From the NCBI GenBank assembly GCA_040285825.1, contig JAUPSS010000007.1:143156-207155 (forward strand): 64,000 bases of DNA. Direction: 5' to 3'. The translations under genes and the position numbers were made by a program. The notes below the pieces were generated by a model. That model was not told the origin of the DNA. It was given only the letters and a program-made list of their open reading frames with translations, and searched no databases. This stretch comes from Eukaryota sp. TZLM1-RC. Taxonomy: Eukaryota; Metamonada: BaSk clade. Shown piece after piece: positions 43,569 through 53,929 of the stretch (positions are counted from its first letter, which is position 1; each line of letters begins with the position of its first letter).

Positions 43569-44163
43569 ACAGGGTTCACTAGTGATTTATTTGGGATAAT
43601 AAAGGTAAAATCAATTATCGCAACAATATTTAAAATACCAACAAAATACAGAATGGGGTTTAAATATCTGGCCTTAATGTTTTAAAAAAGATTTATTAAA
43701 TTTAAAGCAACTGAAATATCTAAATCAAAACCATATAGACTAATTTAAATAAACAACTATTGAAAATAAGGTCAGTGATTTCACCAACACCACCATTGAA
43801 ATTCAACGTAACCAAACTATTGGAATTTTAAAGGGTTGATTTGATTCTAAACATTCTTTGATTCTAAACATCCCAATTGCAAGTATTTGAAATGTGGGGA
43901 AATCACTTAATTATTCAATCAATTATGATTGAATTTTTGATCAGATCACTGATTAATCTAGTGAAAAATGGTGATGTGGTCAACTGATAAGCCTCCTTAA
44001 TTGTTGAGTTGCTACAATCGATAATGAGGTAATCCAAGGTCAAAGTTCAAAACTAACATTCCTTAGGAGATGATGGGGAAAAGGTTTGTTGATAATCAAT
44101 GTTGATTTTCCTAGTAATTGTGAATTCATGATCAAGAGTCAATCTAAGAATGACAGCACAACA
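43569..44163. other. Intergenic, nothing recognised
   Basis: AT-rich, no coding. An AATAAA lies 30 nt after the upstream stop (43598-43603) and probably serves the B-box/TLDc gene. Confidence 0.45.
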
Positions 44164-44705
44164 TCAAACTGAAGTGTAAAAGAAAACAATAATAGATGTT
44201 GAAGCACCAATCAAATCACAAATGATTGATTGGTTTCCTTCAATAGTTTCCTTTACCGAATTCAACACTTTACCGCCATATTCAACCAAAGGGACACTAA
44301 CAGTAGTTAAGCCAGTTTGAAGTTCATTGGTTTGTTTTGTAAAGATTTCCCTAGCTTTTGTGAATGAAAAAAGACCATCTTGATGGAGATAATGACTGTT
44401 GTTATCCAATCGGAAACAGATTGACCAAAACACACCCGGTTTTTGGTCTTCCAGCTGCATAGAGCCAAAAAATGTCGCTTTAGGCACTGCTATATGAGCG
44501 ATTGTGGGGAACTGAATAACTTTGAGGCAGTGTTTGCACATAGGGACCAGATGGGTAGATTGAGGTGTGGTGAATGTGAATAGTAGATCAACCGTGGGGT
44601 TTATACCAATGGTTGAGTCACTGTGGATACAAGTACGACGCCATTAATGTTGACATCAATGCAAGAAATGTGAGTGTCGATTGGGAATGTATACGAGTGT
44701 TGCAT
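44164..44705 (-). pseudogene. B-box/coiled-coil paralogue fragment with a frameshift
   Basis: ATG at 44705 opens a frame (MQHSYTFPIDTHISC...) that ends early; a frame change near 44632 leads into the long frame ending at 44164. Its C-terminal part (ELQTGLTTVSVPLVEYGG, then VKETIEGNQSIICDLI) parallels the coiled-coil region of the RING protein at 51120 (GLSTCTLSLAEPTEKV, VKETLSTGQSILNDLI). RING, B-boxes and the C-terminal domain are absent. Decayed duplicate or, less likely, a gene with an unrecognised intron. Confidence 0.45.
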
Positions 44706-44794
44706 TTGATGGGGAGAAAGGGGAGTTGAATGATTTCAGAACAAACATATACAAACAACAGTTTACCTTAATTAGTGTGAGTGCCAAATCAATA

Positions 44795-45461
44795 TCACTC
44801 ACATTAACTTAGGTGTGGTGAAATTTGAGGATGTAATGACAATTATTTGGATCAGGTAATTTTGTCACATTTTTATGGTAATTTTTCGTTTTTATTCTGT
44901 TGTAGTAAAGTTTTTGATAAAATTTATCTATATTTTTCAGTTTTTGTCTTAATTTGTTCTATATTAGGAATATCGGATCATTCAATTCAAGCTTCTTTCG
45001 CTGCGACCGTGTTATCTATTCACACAGGACAATTACCAAGCCAACTGATTGCTCTGTTATTGAGAAGACCAATGAAGTTTGGAAAAAGGAATGGGAGCGC
45101 GAAAAGTTGCGAATGATTACAGACCAAAATTGGGCTGAACCTGAAATGCTCAAAAATCCTGGTAAGCAATATTTTTTAAACCTAGCAGCAACAACCATCA
45201 AAAAAGTCAACGAAATCCGAACTGAAGACGGTTTGACCTGCACAAGATTGGCCATGATTTGCTGTGGACTTGCACTAAATGTTATGGTTCGTTGGGATAT
45301 TTGCCAATTGTCGCCTGTGTGACAAGACATTGTAAAATTACACGAAGACCCCTTTGATGGTAAACCAGTAAAAAAACAGTTATATGGCTATAAGATCAGC
45401 AATAAATTAGTTTATAAAGCTGGTGACATTAATTCGGAGCTTTCCAAATTAATGTGAGTGA
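44795..45461. mobile_element. 667-bp element with 13-bp terminal inverted repeats
   Basis: The left end TCACTCACATTAA (44795-44807) is inverted exactly at 45449-45461 (TTAATGTGAGTGA). An extra imperfect hairpin arm, TTAGTGTGAGTG (772-783 of the same kilobase), precedes the left end. Inside, a plus-strand frame from about 44954 encodes a charged product (KKEWEREKLRMITDQNW, ...IKKVNEIRTEDGLT). An in-frame TGA at 45320-45322 is followed by further coherent coding (QDIVKLHEDPFDGKP). The encoded family is unknown. Confidence 0.45.
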
Positions 45462-45774
45462 CATAAATGTCGGTACACATTGTAGTTAAACAGTTGAACA
45501 GAGGCATCTGCTTAGGATTCAGTTTTCTTTGTTGAACCCAAAAGTCTTCTGCAGCAACAACAGACAAAATAAAAAACAATTCAACGCTATTAATCCAATC
45601 ACAGTGATCACAGCCAAAAAACGACGGTACTTTGTCAGATGAGTTTTTAATTAATAAGAAATATTAGGATCAAAATTATTCCTATGTTTTCAAAACCAAT
45701 TCCAACTGACGAAGTAACGTTACACCTCATTTCTCAGACAAAAATTATTCAATTCTTGTCAAATTCAAGTCAAA

Positions 45775-46440
45775 TTGCCATACAACCAAAAACAATATTC
45801 TCAAAAGTCTGAGTTAAATTGTAAACATTTTATATCTTTCAGAAGCGAGGTTCATGATGCTGTAAGAGACCATTTATATTGTATGTGTAAATCTCATAGA
45901 GTTGAATCCTTCTTGGAACCTCTGTTGTCAAATCTGTTTGATGCTGAAGATGATTTTCATAAGAATAACAGAGGTGATGTTATATTACTTGGATTAGATG
46001 GAACCTTCATTTTAATGGATTTAATTTCTGTTGATCCTTGTAATGCCTAAAATGAAAGGCTAGTTAATTCTGAAATTCATAATCCTCTTTCAAATGCTGA
46101 AAATTTCAAATTCAAAAAATACAATGAACCTTTGTCCAAATTGGCCAGTCTACAGCATGCAAAATACAATTTGTATCCATTTGTATTTTCCCTTTTTGGT
46201 TCACTTGCACCAACTGCTTTATGTTGTTTGGAAGATTTTGAAATGATTGTAAAAAGAATAACTGGCAGAAATTTCAACAGATTGTTTTGGCAAAATAGAA
46301 TTGTGTTTTCTATTTTTAAGGGGATGTTGAAGATGGTTTCTGATGCTTTGCTTTCTCTTGGATCTCACTATGAAAGAGTTTAATCTAGTGTTTTTGTTTT
46401 GGGAGAGATGGATTTTTTAGATGTTGATTTATAGGTTTTG
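45775..46440 (+). pseudogene. Retroelement REL-domain fragment, subfamily C
   Basis: Begins at the zinc-motif end (ELNCKHFISFRSEVHDAVRD), then VESFLEPLL, NRGDVILLG, and FILMDLISVDPCNA. An in-frame TAA at about 46050 is followed by ENFKFKKYNEPLSKL, NLYPFVFSLFG and LFWQNRIVFSI, ending near 46433. Nearly the whole domain is present with two stops. Closest copies are at 37690 and 57454, both on the minus strand. Confidence 0.75.
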
Positions 46441-47172
46441 AATAAAATTCAAATTTTGGTCAAAAAAAACTCTGAGTGCAATAACAAACATTGAATGATT
46501 TATTAGACGATGATTCTCAACATTAACTCAATCAATTTTTTTTGGGTTTTCCTATCTATTTCTTCCTACAGCGGGAAGGTGTAGCAAAAATATGATGTTA
46601 AACGGCTTTCATGAGTTTCTGTCAACCAGTGCTTTTGTTACTATGAAATCCTGAAAAACGATTCATTGTGCCAAAGCTACGGTTCAATGTTTTGACTGCT
46701 GTATTATTGGTTGAACATTTGAACGCTGCAACAGCTTGATACCAAAGATTCAACAGTTTATAAACAACGTGAATCAACTTAGCCTTCCAATGACTCAATA
46801 TCCAAGATGCAAATTGGAATGTTTATGTTAGAAAAAACTCCCCTTATTGCAATCACCACTACATTACCTAGAGATTGTTGCTATCAAACAATTTTATTTT
46901 TTGTCATTCCAGGACGCAAATCGAATCAAAGATCATTGGGTAGTTGTTGGTAAAGTGACATTGGATCACCTCAAAATGTTCGGGTTGTATGCAGTGTCAA
47001 CAATTGCAAAGAAGAATTGGTCTAAATCAATGATGGTCATGGTATTGGTAATCTCACGTGCCATAATGAGGGTGTAATTTGATATACATGTGTTGAGGTG
47101 AATTTGAAAAAGGGATAAATATAAAATCCACCTAGTTCTGAAACTGTTAAGCAAAATCCACCTTTTGGAAAC
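46441..47172. other. No recognisable gene
   Basis: A 76-codon plus-strand frame at 46847-47077 has no known domain. Confidence 0.35.
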
Positions 47173-47830
47173 GTGCCTCAAATTCAGAATGAATTGCAAG
47201 TTATTTTGGAAAAAATGAAAGTTGAACTTGATTCAATTTCTTCTTTAGATATAGAAAAACATATTGAATTTTTCATGCTTAAAATTTGCTACACCGGAAG
47301 AATAACCCACATTTTGAGATTTTGTGCTCCTTCCATAGCATTAGATTTTTGTCGTTCATTTAATTCATTGAGAACAGAATTTTTTGCTGCTTTAGTGGAT
47401 GTAGAACCAGGAATGTTGAAAAGTCACTTATTTTCTTCAGCAAATTTGGGTGGTATTGGATTTACTAAATCATCAATTTTGTGTCAATCAGCATTCTTGC
47501 GTGGTGGCAAAAAATTTTATTTATGAATTTTCTCGTAGATTTCCTGATGATTCTCATCTGTTAGTTCCCAACTACAGTCCTTATTTGTATGAGTTATCTT
47601 GTAAACTTGAAAAATTGCCACCACAAATTTGGACCAAATGTTTTCCTCAATCAATTCAGGAAATTCCAAACCGATCTCTTTTTTATTTACAGTTTTGCTG
47701 TAAACAGCTTCAGCAAAAATTGTCAAAGATTTTTGAAAGCTTGGATTTTGATTTTAGACTTGGCTTGGCCAAGAAAAAGATTTTCAGCCACAAGAATAAC
47801 TATAGTGCAATGCTGGGGAGATAAGGTCTG
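47173..47830 (+). pseudogene. RT thumb and connection fragment
   Basis: Encodes EKMKVELDSISSLDIEKHIEF, FMLKICYTGRITHILR, NLGGIGFTKSSILCQSAF, then after a frame change at about 47515 FIYEFSRRFPDDSHLLVP and WTKCFPQSIQ, ending LGLAKKK. It stops just where the zinc motif should begin. The RT palm is missing, so it is truncated on both sides. Confidence 0.7.
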
Positions 47831-48159
47831 TATTGGGGGAATTTCGAATGTCTCTGATCTTAGCACATCATAATGTTAAATGTTTATAATTTTTGAATTT
47901 TGAATGCTGAAACTGATTGAAATACAGTAAATGCAACAGGGTTACATGAGAGTTTGACGTGCTATTAGAAAAAAAGCAATGTAAATCGGACATGGTAATT
48001 GGCCAACCAAGTCTTTGAGTTTTCATTCTGGTTGGAAAACGGTTTTTCTCAAAATACCAAAAGTGTAGTAAATACCAAAGAAGAGATTCCTTTTCCGTAT
48101 GTTTTTTTACCATTTATGATACTTTGAGTAACCAATATTAAATAATCAAAAACAGCGAA

Positions 48160-48700
48160 AGCTCCACATCATTAAAACCTATCTATTACACATCCAAACA
48201 GTTATTTAGTCAGACCAAAAGAGAAAAGTTAATCATGAAGTATATTCATCATTCCATTCTAACAGGAAAATACAATCCAGTAAACCCAAATTCTTCTGGT
48301 GTTTCCTTCACAGGTAATTTGAAATATTCAAGGAAAGCCAATGCAGCATTACCTAAAGATCCAAGCAAGGATAAAACAAAGGGACTTAAATTACATTGGA
48401 CATAAGAATTTCTATTGACAGTAGCAATAGGTATTGCGTAATTAGCAATTTTGTATTTTTCGCCAGCAAGAAGAGGATTATTTGCATCTGAGTTAATGAA
48501 ATGTTCGTCAGAAGAATAACAAGGGTCAGTGGATATGGTATCTCAAATATTAAAAATATTATCGAAGCCAGGAACAACCTTATCACCTCTGGTCAGACCC
48601 ATAGAAGCTCTGTTGTAGCGCGTACTATCAATATTGGATTCATCAAGAATTAATTTTGATAGTGAAGGGTCTTGAATGGAATCTAATCTATATGAATTGC
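48160..48700 (-). pseudogene. Retroelement REL-domain fragment, subfamily B
   Basis: Minus-strand coding NRASMGLTRGDKVVPGF, a frame broken around 48545, then STDPCYSSDEHFINSDAN and LSPFVLSLLGSLGNAALAF. Near-duplicate of the copy at 16202-16750. Confidence 0.65.
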
Positions 48701-48976
48701 AAACGAAGTCAATTTGGGCTCTTACATTATTTGTACTTCGCTACTCAATGTAATCAAATGCTTACAGTTCAAAAGATGAGTGAATATCAGAGGTCAACCA
48801 CATTGACATGTAAAATGATTGGCAAATTGATTGGACTCAGAAGACAATAAAATACAATAGAGGATTGGTGAAACTTAAGTTCTTTGCAACAAATTTGTCA
48901 CTTTGATATGTGACAAGACTATACCCCCAAACCCCATCTCACCAAGCTCTCTGTACATAACATCTCTACACCTTTT

Positions 48977-49582
48977 ATGTCATTTCTTCGCCCAAGCCAA
49001 AGGTTTCATGGCTTTCAGCTTCCCGATGCCAGTACCTCTCCAGATCCATCCTCTCATTGGAAGGTTTCATTTGAAATCCGACACGCCAGTATACACGACA
49101 AGGGCTCATTTTCTGGTATAATGTCTGCCATCATTCCATCCATCAACAGATTTCGTGATATAAAAACACTCTATGTAGCTGATATTGTGGACGGCATCCA
49201 CCACTCCTTTCTCACCACACAAACCCCATCAGTCCCGGGCACTAGGACAGACCTGCGCAACTGGACCCTGTTCGAGTCATTTGACACCCTTTGTTCAAAT
49301 CTCAATTCCGATCGATCGGAAGTTTTCAACACCTCCCCACTACTAGCCTCTGCCCTTCATAATTATCCTTACATATTCTTCCGCATAAAAGAACTTTCCT
49401 TCATTGACGCCGACCATAGCATGACCCAAGGGTTGACAATAGATGGATTTTATTACGCGCAATATGATAAGAGTAATGGTAAAATCACTGCTTACTACTT
49501 TGATGCAAGAGCCAGGCCAGGCCAAGTGATGAGGTTAGAACCAGTAGTTTTGACCAATTGTCCTGATATAAATTTGGTTTAG
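48977..49582 (+). CDS. GID4: GID4/Vid24-like substrate receptor
   Basis: 201 residues from ATG 48977 to TAG, no intron needed. It matches the Vid24/GID4 beta-barrel in order: a fold-opening RPSQRFHGFQLPD (family: L..G..F.G.Q), FSGIMSAIIPS, ADIVDGIHHSFLTT, TRTDLRNWTLFESFD, YPYIFFRIKELSF, LTIDGFYYAQYDKSNGKI and YYFDARARPGQVMRLEP. GID4 is the exchangeable receptor of the GID/CTLH ubiquitin ligase; it binds N-terminal proline degrons inside this barrel. The length is close to the conserved core of fungal and animal proteins, without the long N-terminal extension. Confidence 0.8.
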   Translation: MSFLRPSQRFHGFQLPDASTSPDPSSHWKVSFEIRHASIHDKGSFSGIMSAIIPSINRFRDIKTLYVADIVDGIHHSFLTTQTPSVPGTRTDLRNWTLFESFDTLCSNLNSDRSEVFNTSPLLASALHNYPYIFFRIKELSFIDADHSMTQGLTIDGFYYAQYDKSNGKITAYYFDARARPGQVMRLEPVVLTNCPDINLV

Positions 49583-49886
49583 AAATTTTGTTTTTCGAGT
49601 GGCGTGGAAATGATTTGGTTTTGTTGTAATTTTGTTTAAGTTTTTTTATAATGCAAATGGTGTTATACCTTCTCACATTATTGTACCTTCCCTTATCTTC
49701 TATTCTGCATATGTTTTGGAACGACACAACAGTTTTCACCATTTTCACCCCACCGGATTAGCTTTCATATGGGTTTTGTTATTGTTGTTTCTTGTACTGT
49801 GCTCAACGTAGACACCAATCAACCTTACACAATTTTTTCATAAATTGAAATTTATTTTCAACGCTAACAAAACATTAAACAAAAAA

Positions 49887-50600
49887 CTAGAACTCAATAT
49901 CCTCAATACACGCATCAACATCATCAAATCTTTTTAGTGCGCGATTTTCATACTCTATTCCTAATTGTAACAGTGCTTTGGTCAACATTTCTGGAATTGC
50001 TTTAAGAATACTAAAAACAATTCTATTGTGCCAGAAATTGAAGGTTAATTCTTTTCCTGCTCTTTCTGTTATTAAACTTCTGAAACCTTCAAGAAATTTA
50101 ATGCCAGATATTCCAATGTTACCAAAAAGAGATACAGCAAATGGAACCAACTGATACTTGACATGCTCAACACGTCCTAGCTGAGATAAGGGTTCATTGT
50201 ACTTTTTGATTTTGCTCTTTTCAGCAAAGCAAAGTGGAGTTTCATCTCTTTTAGCAAAATCAATTGCTGAGTCTTTACAAACATCAACAGCAACCACATC
50301 AACAACTTTAATAACACCATCAGACGCAGGGGTAATTAAATCAGCACGGCGTTTCCAAAAAGTATTCTCATCTTCATTTTCAGATGACAACCGACGCACA
50401 AGTGGTTCAACAAAAGCTTCAATGTGATGGCTTTTGCACATAGCGTATAGTTGGTCTCTAACACAATTTGTAACAAGTATAGTTGCAGGTGACGCCACCC
50501 ACACTTGGTCTGCCACGTCATCACTTGGTCTTTCTGATATGTCCACAACACTGGTTGAAAAGCACATTTCACTTATTGAAATTAAACTAAACATTGTAAC
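49887..50600 (-). pseudogene. Retroelement REL domain, subfamily D, most intact copy
   Basis: An open frame of about 240 residues covers the whole domain: TNCVRDQLYAMCKSH, VEPLVRR, KRRADLITPASDG, VVDVVAVDVC, CFAEKSKIKKYNEPLSQLG, YQLVPFAVSLFGNIG, NFWHNRIVFSI and the end ACIEDIEF. The E, D, D and K positions expected of a PD-(D/E)xK fold are all present. The zinc motif and RT upstream are gone and replaced by unrelated sequence, so it is a truncated element that has kept its frame. Confidence 0.75.
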
Positions 50601-51114
50601 AATCAGTTTTTTTCTCAATACTAGTAAAGGCAAATATCAAAAATTCAGTAGTGTTGCTCATGACCCATATCTTTTATTTATCATTTTTTTATTAAGGGCA
50701 AAACTATTTATTGTACGTCTTACGAACAAAAAATAAGTTATGAGCTTGTCAGAACTTAATCTACCTGTTTATTATTTGTGGAGAAATCCAAAAATGCTAT
50801 GAAAAAATTGAAAATCAGCATCTGTTAGCTGAAATCAAATCCATTCTCTACTTATTCACTATTAAAATTCAATATACGGATCTGCAAAATTGTCGAAATA
50901 ATATAAAAATGGTTTAAAAATCAGAATGATTTTTTCCAACAGTTGAAATTCTTGAAAATTGTTTTACTAAATTATGTCCAACTTGGATTTTGTTATCTCG
51001 AAGCCCAAAATCAATAAATATTTGCTATTTCAGTCATTATTTTAAAAATTGCATAGAAAGGTAAATACTGTAACGATAATGTTGCACAACGAATAGAACA
51101 TTAATCCAAATAAA
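50601..51114. other. Intergenic, nothing recognised
   Basis: AT-rich. The frame from 50434 is the complement of the REL copy and not a gene. Confidence 0.45.
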
Positions 51115-51120
51115 TTTATT
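51115..51120 (-). promoter_or_regulatory. Poly(A) signal AATAAA overlapping the RING gene stop codon
   Basis: On the minus strand the gene ends TAAATAAA, so AATAAA begins at the last base of TAA. Confidence 0.45.
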
Positions 51121-53171
51121 TAAACCGAAACACAATTACCACACCAAGCAACAGCATTAGCTATTAATAAATGACCATCAGTTGAGGAATTCCAATCTGC
51201 AACACCTGAATTACTGTCACTACTGAATGAAAGACACCCAAATTCAACTAATCTGCCACTACCAACACTTTTCCTGGCAATTAAAGGGGTACCATTATTA
51301 ATAGTAGCAACCAAAGTTCCACTAGTGAGCTTGGTGTTGATTCTACCAGAGTTTGAGGAAAAAAAGTTTACGTTTGTTAGTAAAGGATCATTAGGGAATT
51401 TTGGAGTCATGATGGCGTAATTGCTTGATGGTGGTGGATACCGACCATGACTACCCCCCTCAAAACAAGAGTAATTAAAACCATTTGCTGGAACAGAATT
51501 AAACAAAACCAAACCCTTTCCTGACTTAAGTATTTCATTAAGAAAAGAAGCTGGCCAATTCATACTATAGGTCTCCACAAGAACAACATCAACAGCACTT
51601 AATTCATTGAAATTGTTTACTTGTAGGCCTTGGTTAATTGAAATCTCAACGTGATTCCAATTTTGGTTAAATCCTCTTCTTAGTTTGGAAACAAGATCAT
51701 TTAAGTAAGGTTTGTTATAACAATATACCCCAACATTAAGCCTAAAACAAACTTCTCTTCCCAATAACCTTCTAGAAACTTGCCTAATGTTACCTTGATT
51801 ACAACTAACCTTTAATACCTTCTCCAACCAAACTTCCTTATTACCATTAATAACATTAGAAAGGGTCAAATTAGAAAGGAAATCGACAGGAATTTCAACG
51901 ACTTCTGGTAATGATTGGAATCGGTAATTGTCAATAACTTTGGCTATCAATTCAGTAAATGAGTGCTTAGTTCCAAAATTTAAAATATTGGTAAATTCTT
52001 CTTGATTTAATTCACCAAAATCAATTTTGTTGGAAATAGATTTGAATTCGTCAGTGTTGACCAAATCAGAAAGTTGTAAAAGCCAAATAAAATCATTTGG
52101 TTTAATTACCCTAGATTGAGTAATAAATAAAGAAATGGTTTTTGATTTTAAATCAGCAGAGATTTCACAAGAAAGAATTTCCTCAACTATTTGTCTATTG
52201 ATGGTACAAGTTGCATCCATTTGAACTGCCATAAGGACATCCTGAGCTCTTTTCGAAATATTCAAGCTGCTGACATCCACCAGATCTTTGTTGAGCAATT
52301 TTTTCAATAAACTCATTTTGAAATTTTTGGTGAAATTTTCGACATTTTCAAAGGATTGTAACCAAATATTTTGGTATTCCTGCAAAATATTCATAGCATT
52401 TCCAACACATTCAATACCTTGGTCCTTTAAATTGCCATTAATTGACAGATTTTCATCAAAAACCTCCCCACAATCAATGTGATTGATTAAAGTTGCTGAC
52501 TGTCTAATCAGATCAGCAATCAAATCATTCAAAATTGATTGCCCTGTAGAGAGTGTTTCCTTTACAACTTGGTCTACTTTTTCAGTTGGTTCAGCCAAGC
52601 TTAGAGTACATGTACTCAACCCTTGCTGCAATGCCTTGACCTCATCATTCACTGATTCTTTGGCATCTGAGAGAGGGAGCAAACATTTGTTGTGGGCAGC
52701 GTGGCCTTCCAAGAGACCACAAGAATCGCAGATTGCAACCTTGCACTGAGAACAAAAGTATTCAAGGGTCTTTGTCTTATGGCGAGGACACTTGACGGAG
52801 GTGAGGGAGGCTTTTTGTTCGAGAGGGACGATGTTGTGGTTCTTGAAAACTCGCATTTGATGAGCCTGAGCAGAGCACTGTTGGCAGTATGTGACTTGGC
52901 ATTGTGCGCAAAAGAGAGTGGCATCGGATTCGAGACAGTTATTGCAAACAGGTGATTCCGTTGGTTTTTGGTTGAGAGCATCGATCGCCTCGAGAAGGGC
53001 TATGTTGATGCAAAGAGCTCGTGAAGGTACGTCGCTGCGACAGGAGGGACATGTAGAGTTGGACTTCAGCCATTTAGAGAGACATTTGGTTCGACAAAAG
53101 CTATGTCCACATGGAAGGGTTGTAGGTTCTTCCATTGTTTTGAGGCATATACCACACTCAAGGAGACTCAT
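51120..53171 (-). CDS. RING/B-box (TRIM-like) E3 ligase candidate with C-terminal amidotransferase-like domain
   Basis: 683 residues from ATG 53171. The open frame extends further upstream without an ATG; starting here places the RING right at the N-terminus. Order: C3HC4 RING (C6 to C44, with CGHSFC), first B-box (C76 to H112), second B-box (C128 to H160), coiled coil (about 165-260), a helical middle with BACK-like character, and a C-terminal domain from about 473. RING plus B-boxes plus coil is the TRIM layout and predicts ubiquitin-ligase activity. The C-terminal domain (RRGFNQNWNHVEISI, GKGLVLF, STDGHLLIANAVAW) is shared with the kinase at 14320 and is not one of the usual TRIM C-termini. 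Confidence 0.85.
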   Translation of the reverse strand: MSLLECGICLKTMEEPTTLPCGHSFCRTKCLSKWLKSNSTCPSCRSDVPSRALCINIALLEAIDALNQKPTESPVCNNCLESDATLFCAQCQVTYCQQCSAQAHQMRVFKNHNIVPLEQKASLTSVKCPRHKTKTLEYFCSQCKVAICDSCGLLEGHAAHNKCLLPLSDAKESVNDEVKALQQGLSTCTLSLAEPTEKVDQVVKETLSTGQSILNDLIADLIRQSATLINHIDCGEVFDENLSINGNLKDQGIECVGNAMNILQEYQNIWLQSFENVENFTKNFKMSLLKKLLNKDLVDVSSLNISKRAQDVLMAVQMDATCTINRQIVEEILSCEISADLKSKTISLFITQSRVIKPNDFIWLLQLSDLVNTDEFKSISNKIDFGELNQEEFTNILNFGTKHSFTELIAKVIDNYRFQSLPEVVEIPVDFLSNLTLSNVINGNKEVWLEKVLKVSCNQGNIRQVSRRLLGREVCFRLNVGVYCYNKPYLNDLVSKLRRGFNQNWNHVEISINQGLQVNNFNELSAVDVVLVETYSMNWPASFLNEILKSGKGLVLFNSVPANGFNYSCFEGGSHGRYPPPSSNYAIMTPKFPNDPLLTNVNFFSSNSGRINTKLTSGTLVATINNGTPLIARKSVGSGRLVEFGCLSFSSDSNSGVADWNSSTDGHLLIANAVAWCGNCVSV

Positions 53172-53806
53172 CAGAGATTGTGAAGAAGATGTTGATGTTT
53201 GATGCAAGAAAGATTTCCAAACCTCTGCCAAACTGATCAATGTGTTATCTCAGCTGAAAACAATTCGATTGTTGCAGAAATTTATGTTAAAAGATGGGCT
53301 GCTGGAGAAACGTCTAGTTAGTGCAACGTCATGAATAGTTATTAATGATCCTTACTTAAATAGTTATATACTAGTTTGCTATTTGAACATCATTCGTTAT
53401 CTGTTCAGTTTCACTTTTTTCTACTCAACTATTGTTTTTGTTCAACTGCGTTTTTATCGGAAATTCATTTGTTATTATTGTATGAGTGCTAACCAGGGTT
53501 TAAATGAGTCTTCGGTGGAAAAAAATCCATACTTCTTGATTGGATTTGATTGGACTACTGTATGAACAAAAGTTTCCAAAAAATGCCAAATTCCATGATC
53601 CCGTTTCCATCAAACTGGGTGGATTCAGTATTTAAGAAGAAAATTAAAAAATGTAATTATCAGACATATGTCAGATTTATCCAGTTATTGTGGCAAAGCC
53701 AGTGAACTAATTTATGAATAAAATTGTCTATTCTGATCTTCCTGAGTTAAGCAAGGTGATCCTCTTGGGCAACTGCGGTTCTGTTTAGCAATTCACAAGT
53801 GTTTAA
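53172..53806. other. 5' flank of the RING gene and intergenic sequence
   Basis: No gene recognised. A small plus-strand frame at 53383-53565 has no known domain. Confidence 0.35.
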
Positions 53807-53915
53807 TGTTGCCTCAAGTCTATTGTAATAAAGAAAAGTCAATGAGGAAAAGTTGATTTAATTATTGATTTAAGTTAATTTCTAATCATATTATATAAGC
53901 CTTTGGGCGCCAACA
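53807..53915 (-). mobile_element. Very short solo LTR (109 bp), copy 3
   Basis: On the minus strand it reads TGTTGGCGCCCAAAGGCTTA...GAGGCAACA, matching the LTRs at 6743 and 21558. It contains TATATAA. The flanking sequence does not continue into the shared leader, and TTAA lies immediately outside both ends (53803-53806 and 53916-53919), consistent with a 4-bp target duplication and a solo LTR. Confidence 0.6.
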
Positions 53916-53929
53916 TTAATTCATTTCAC

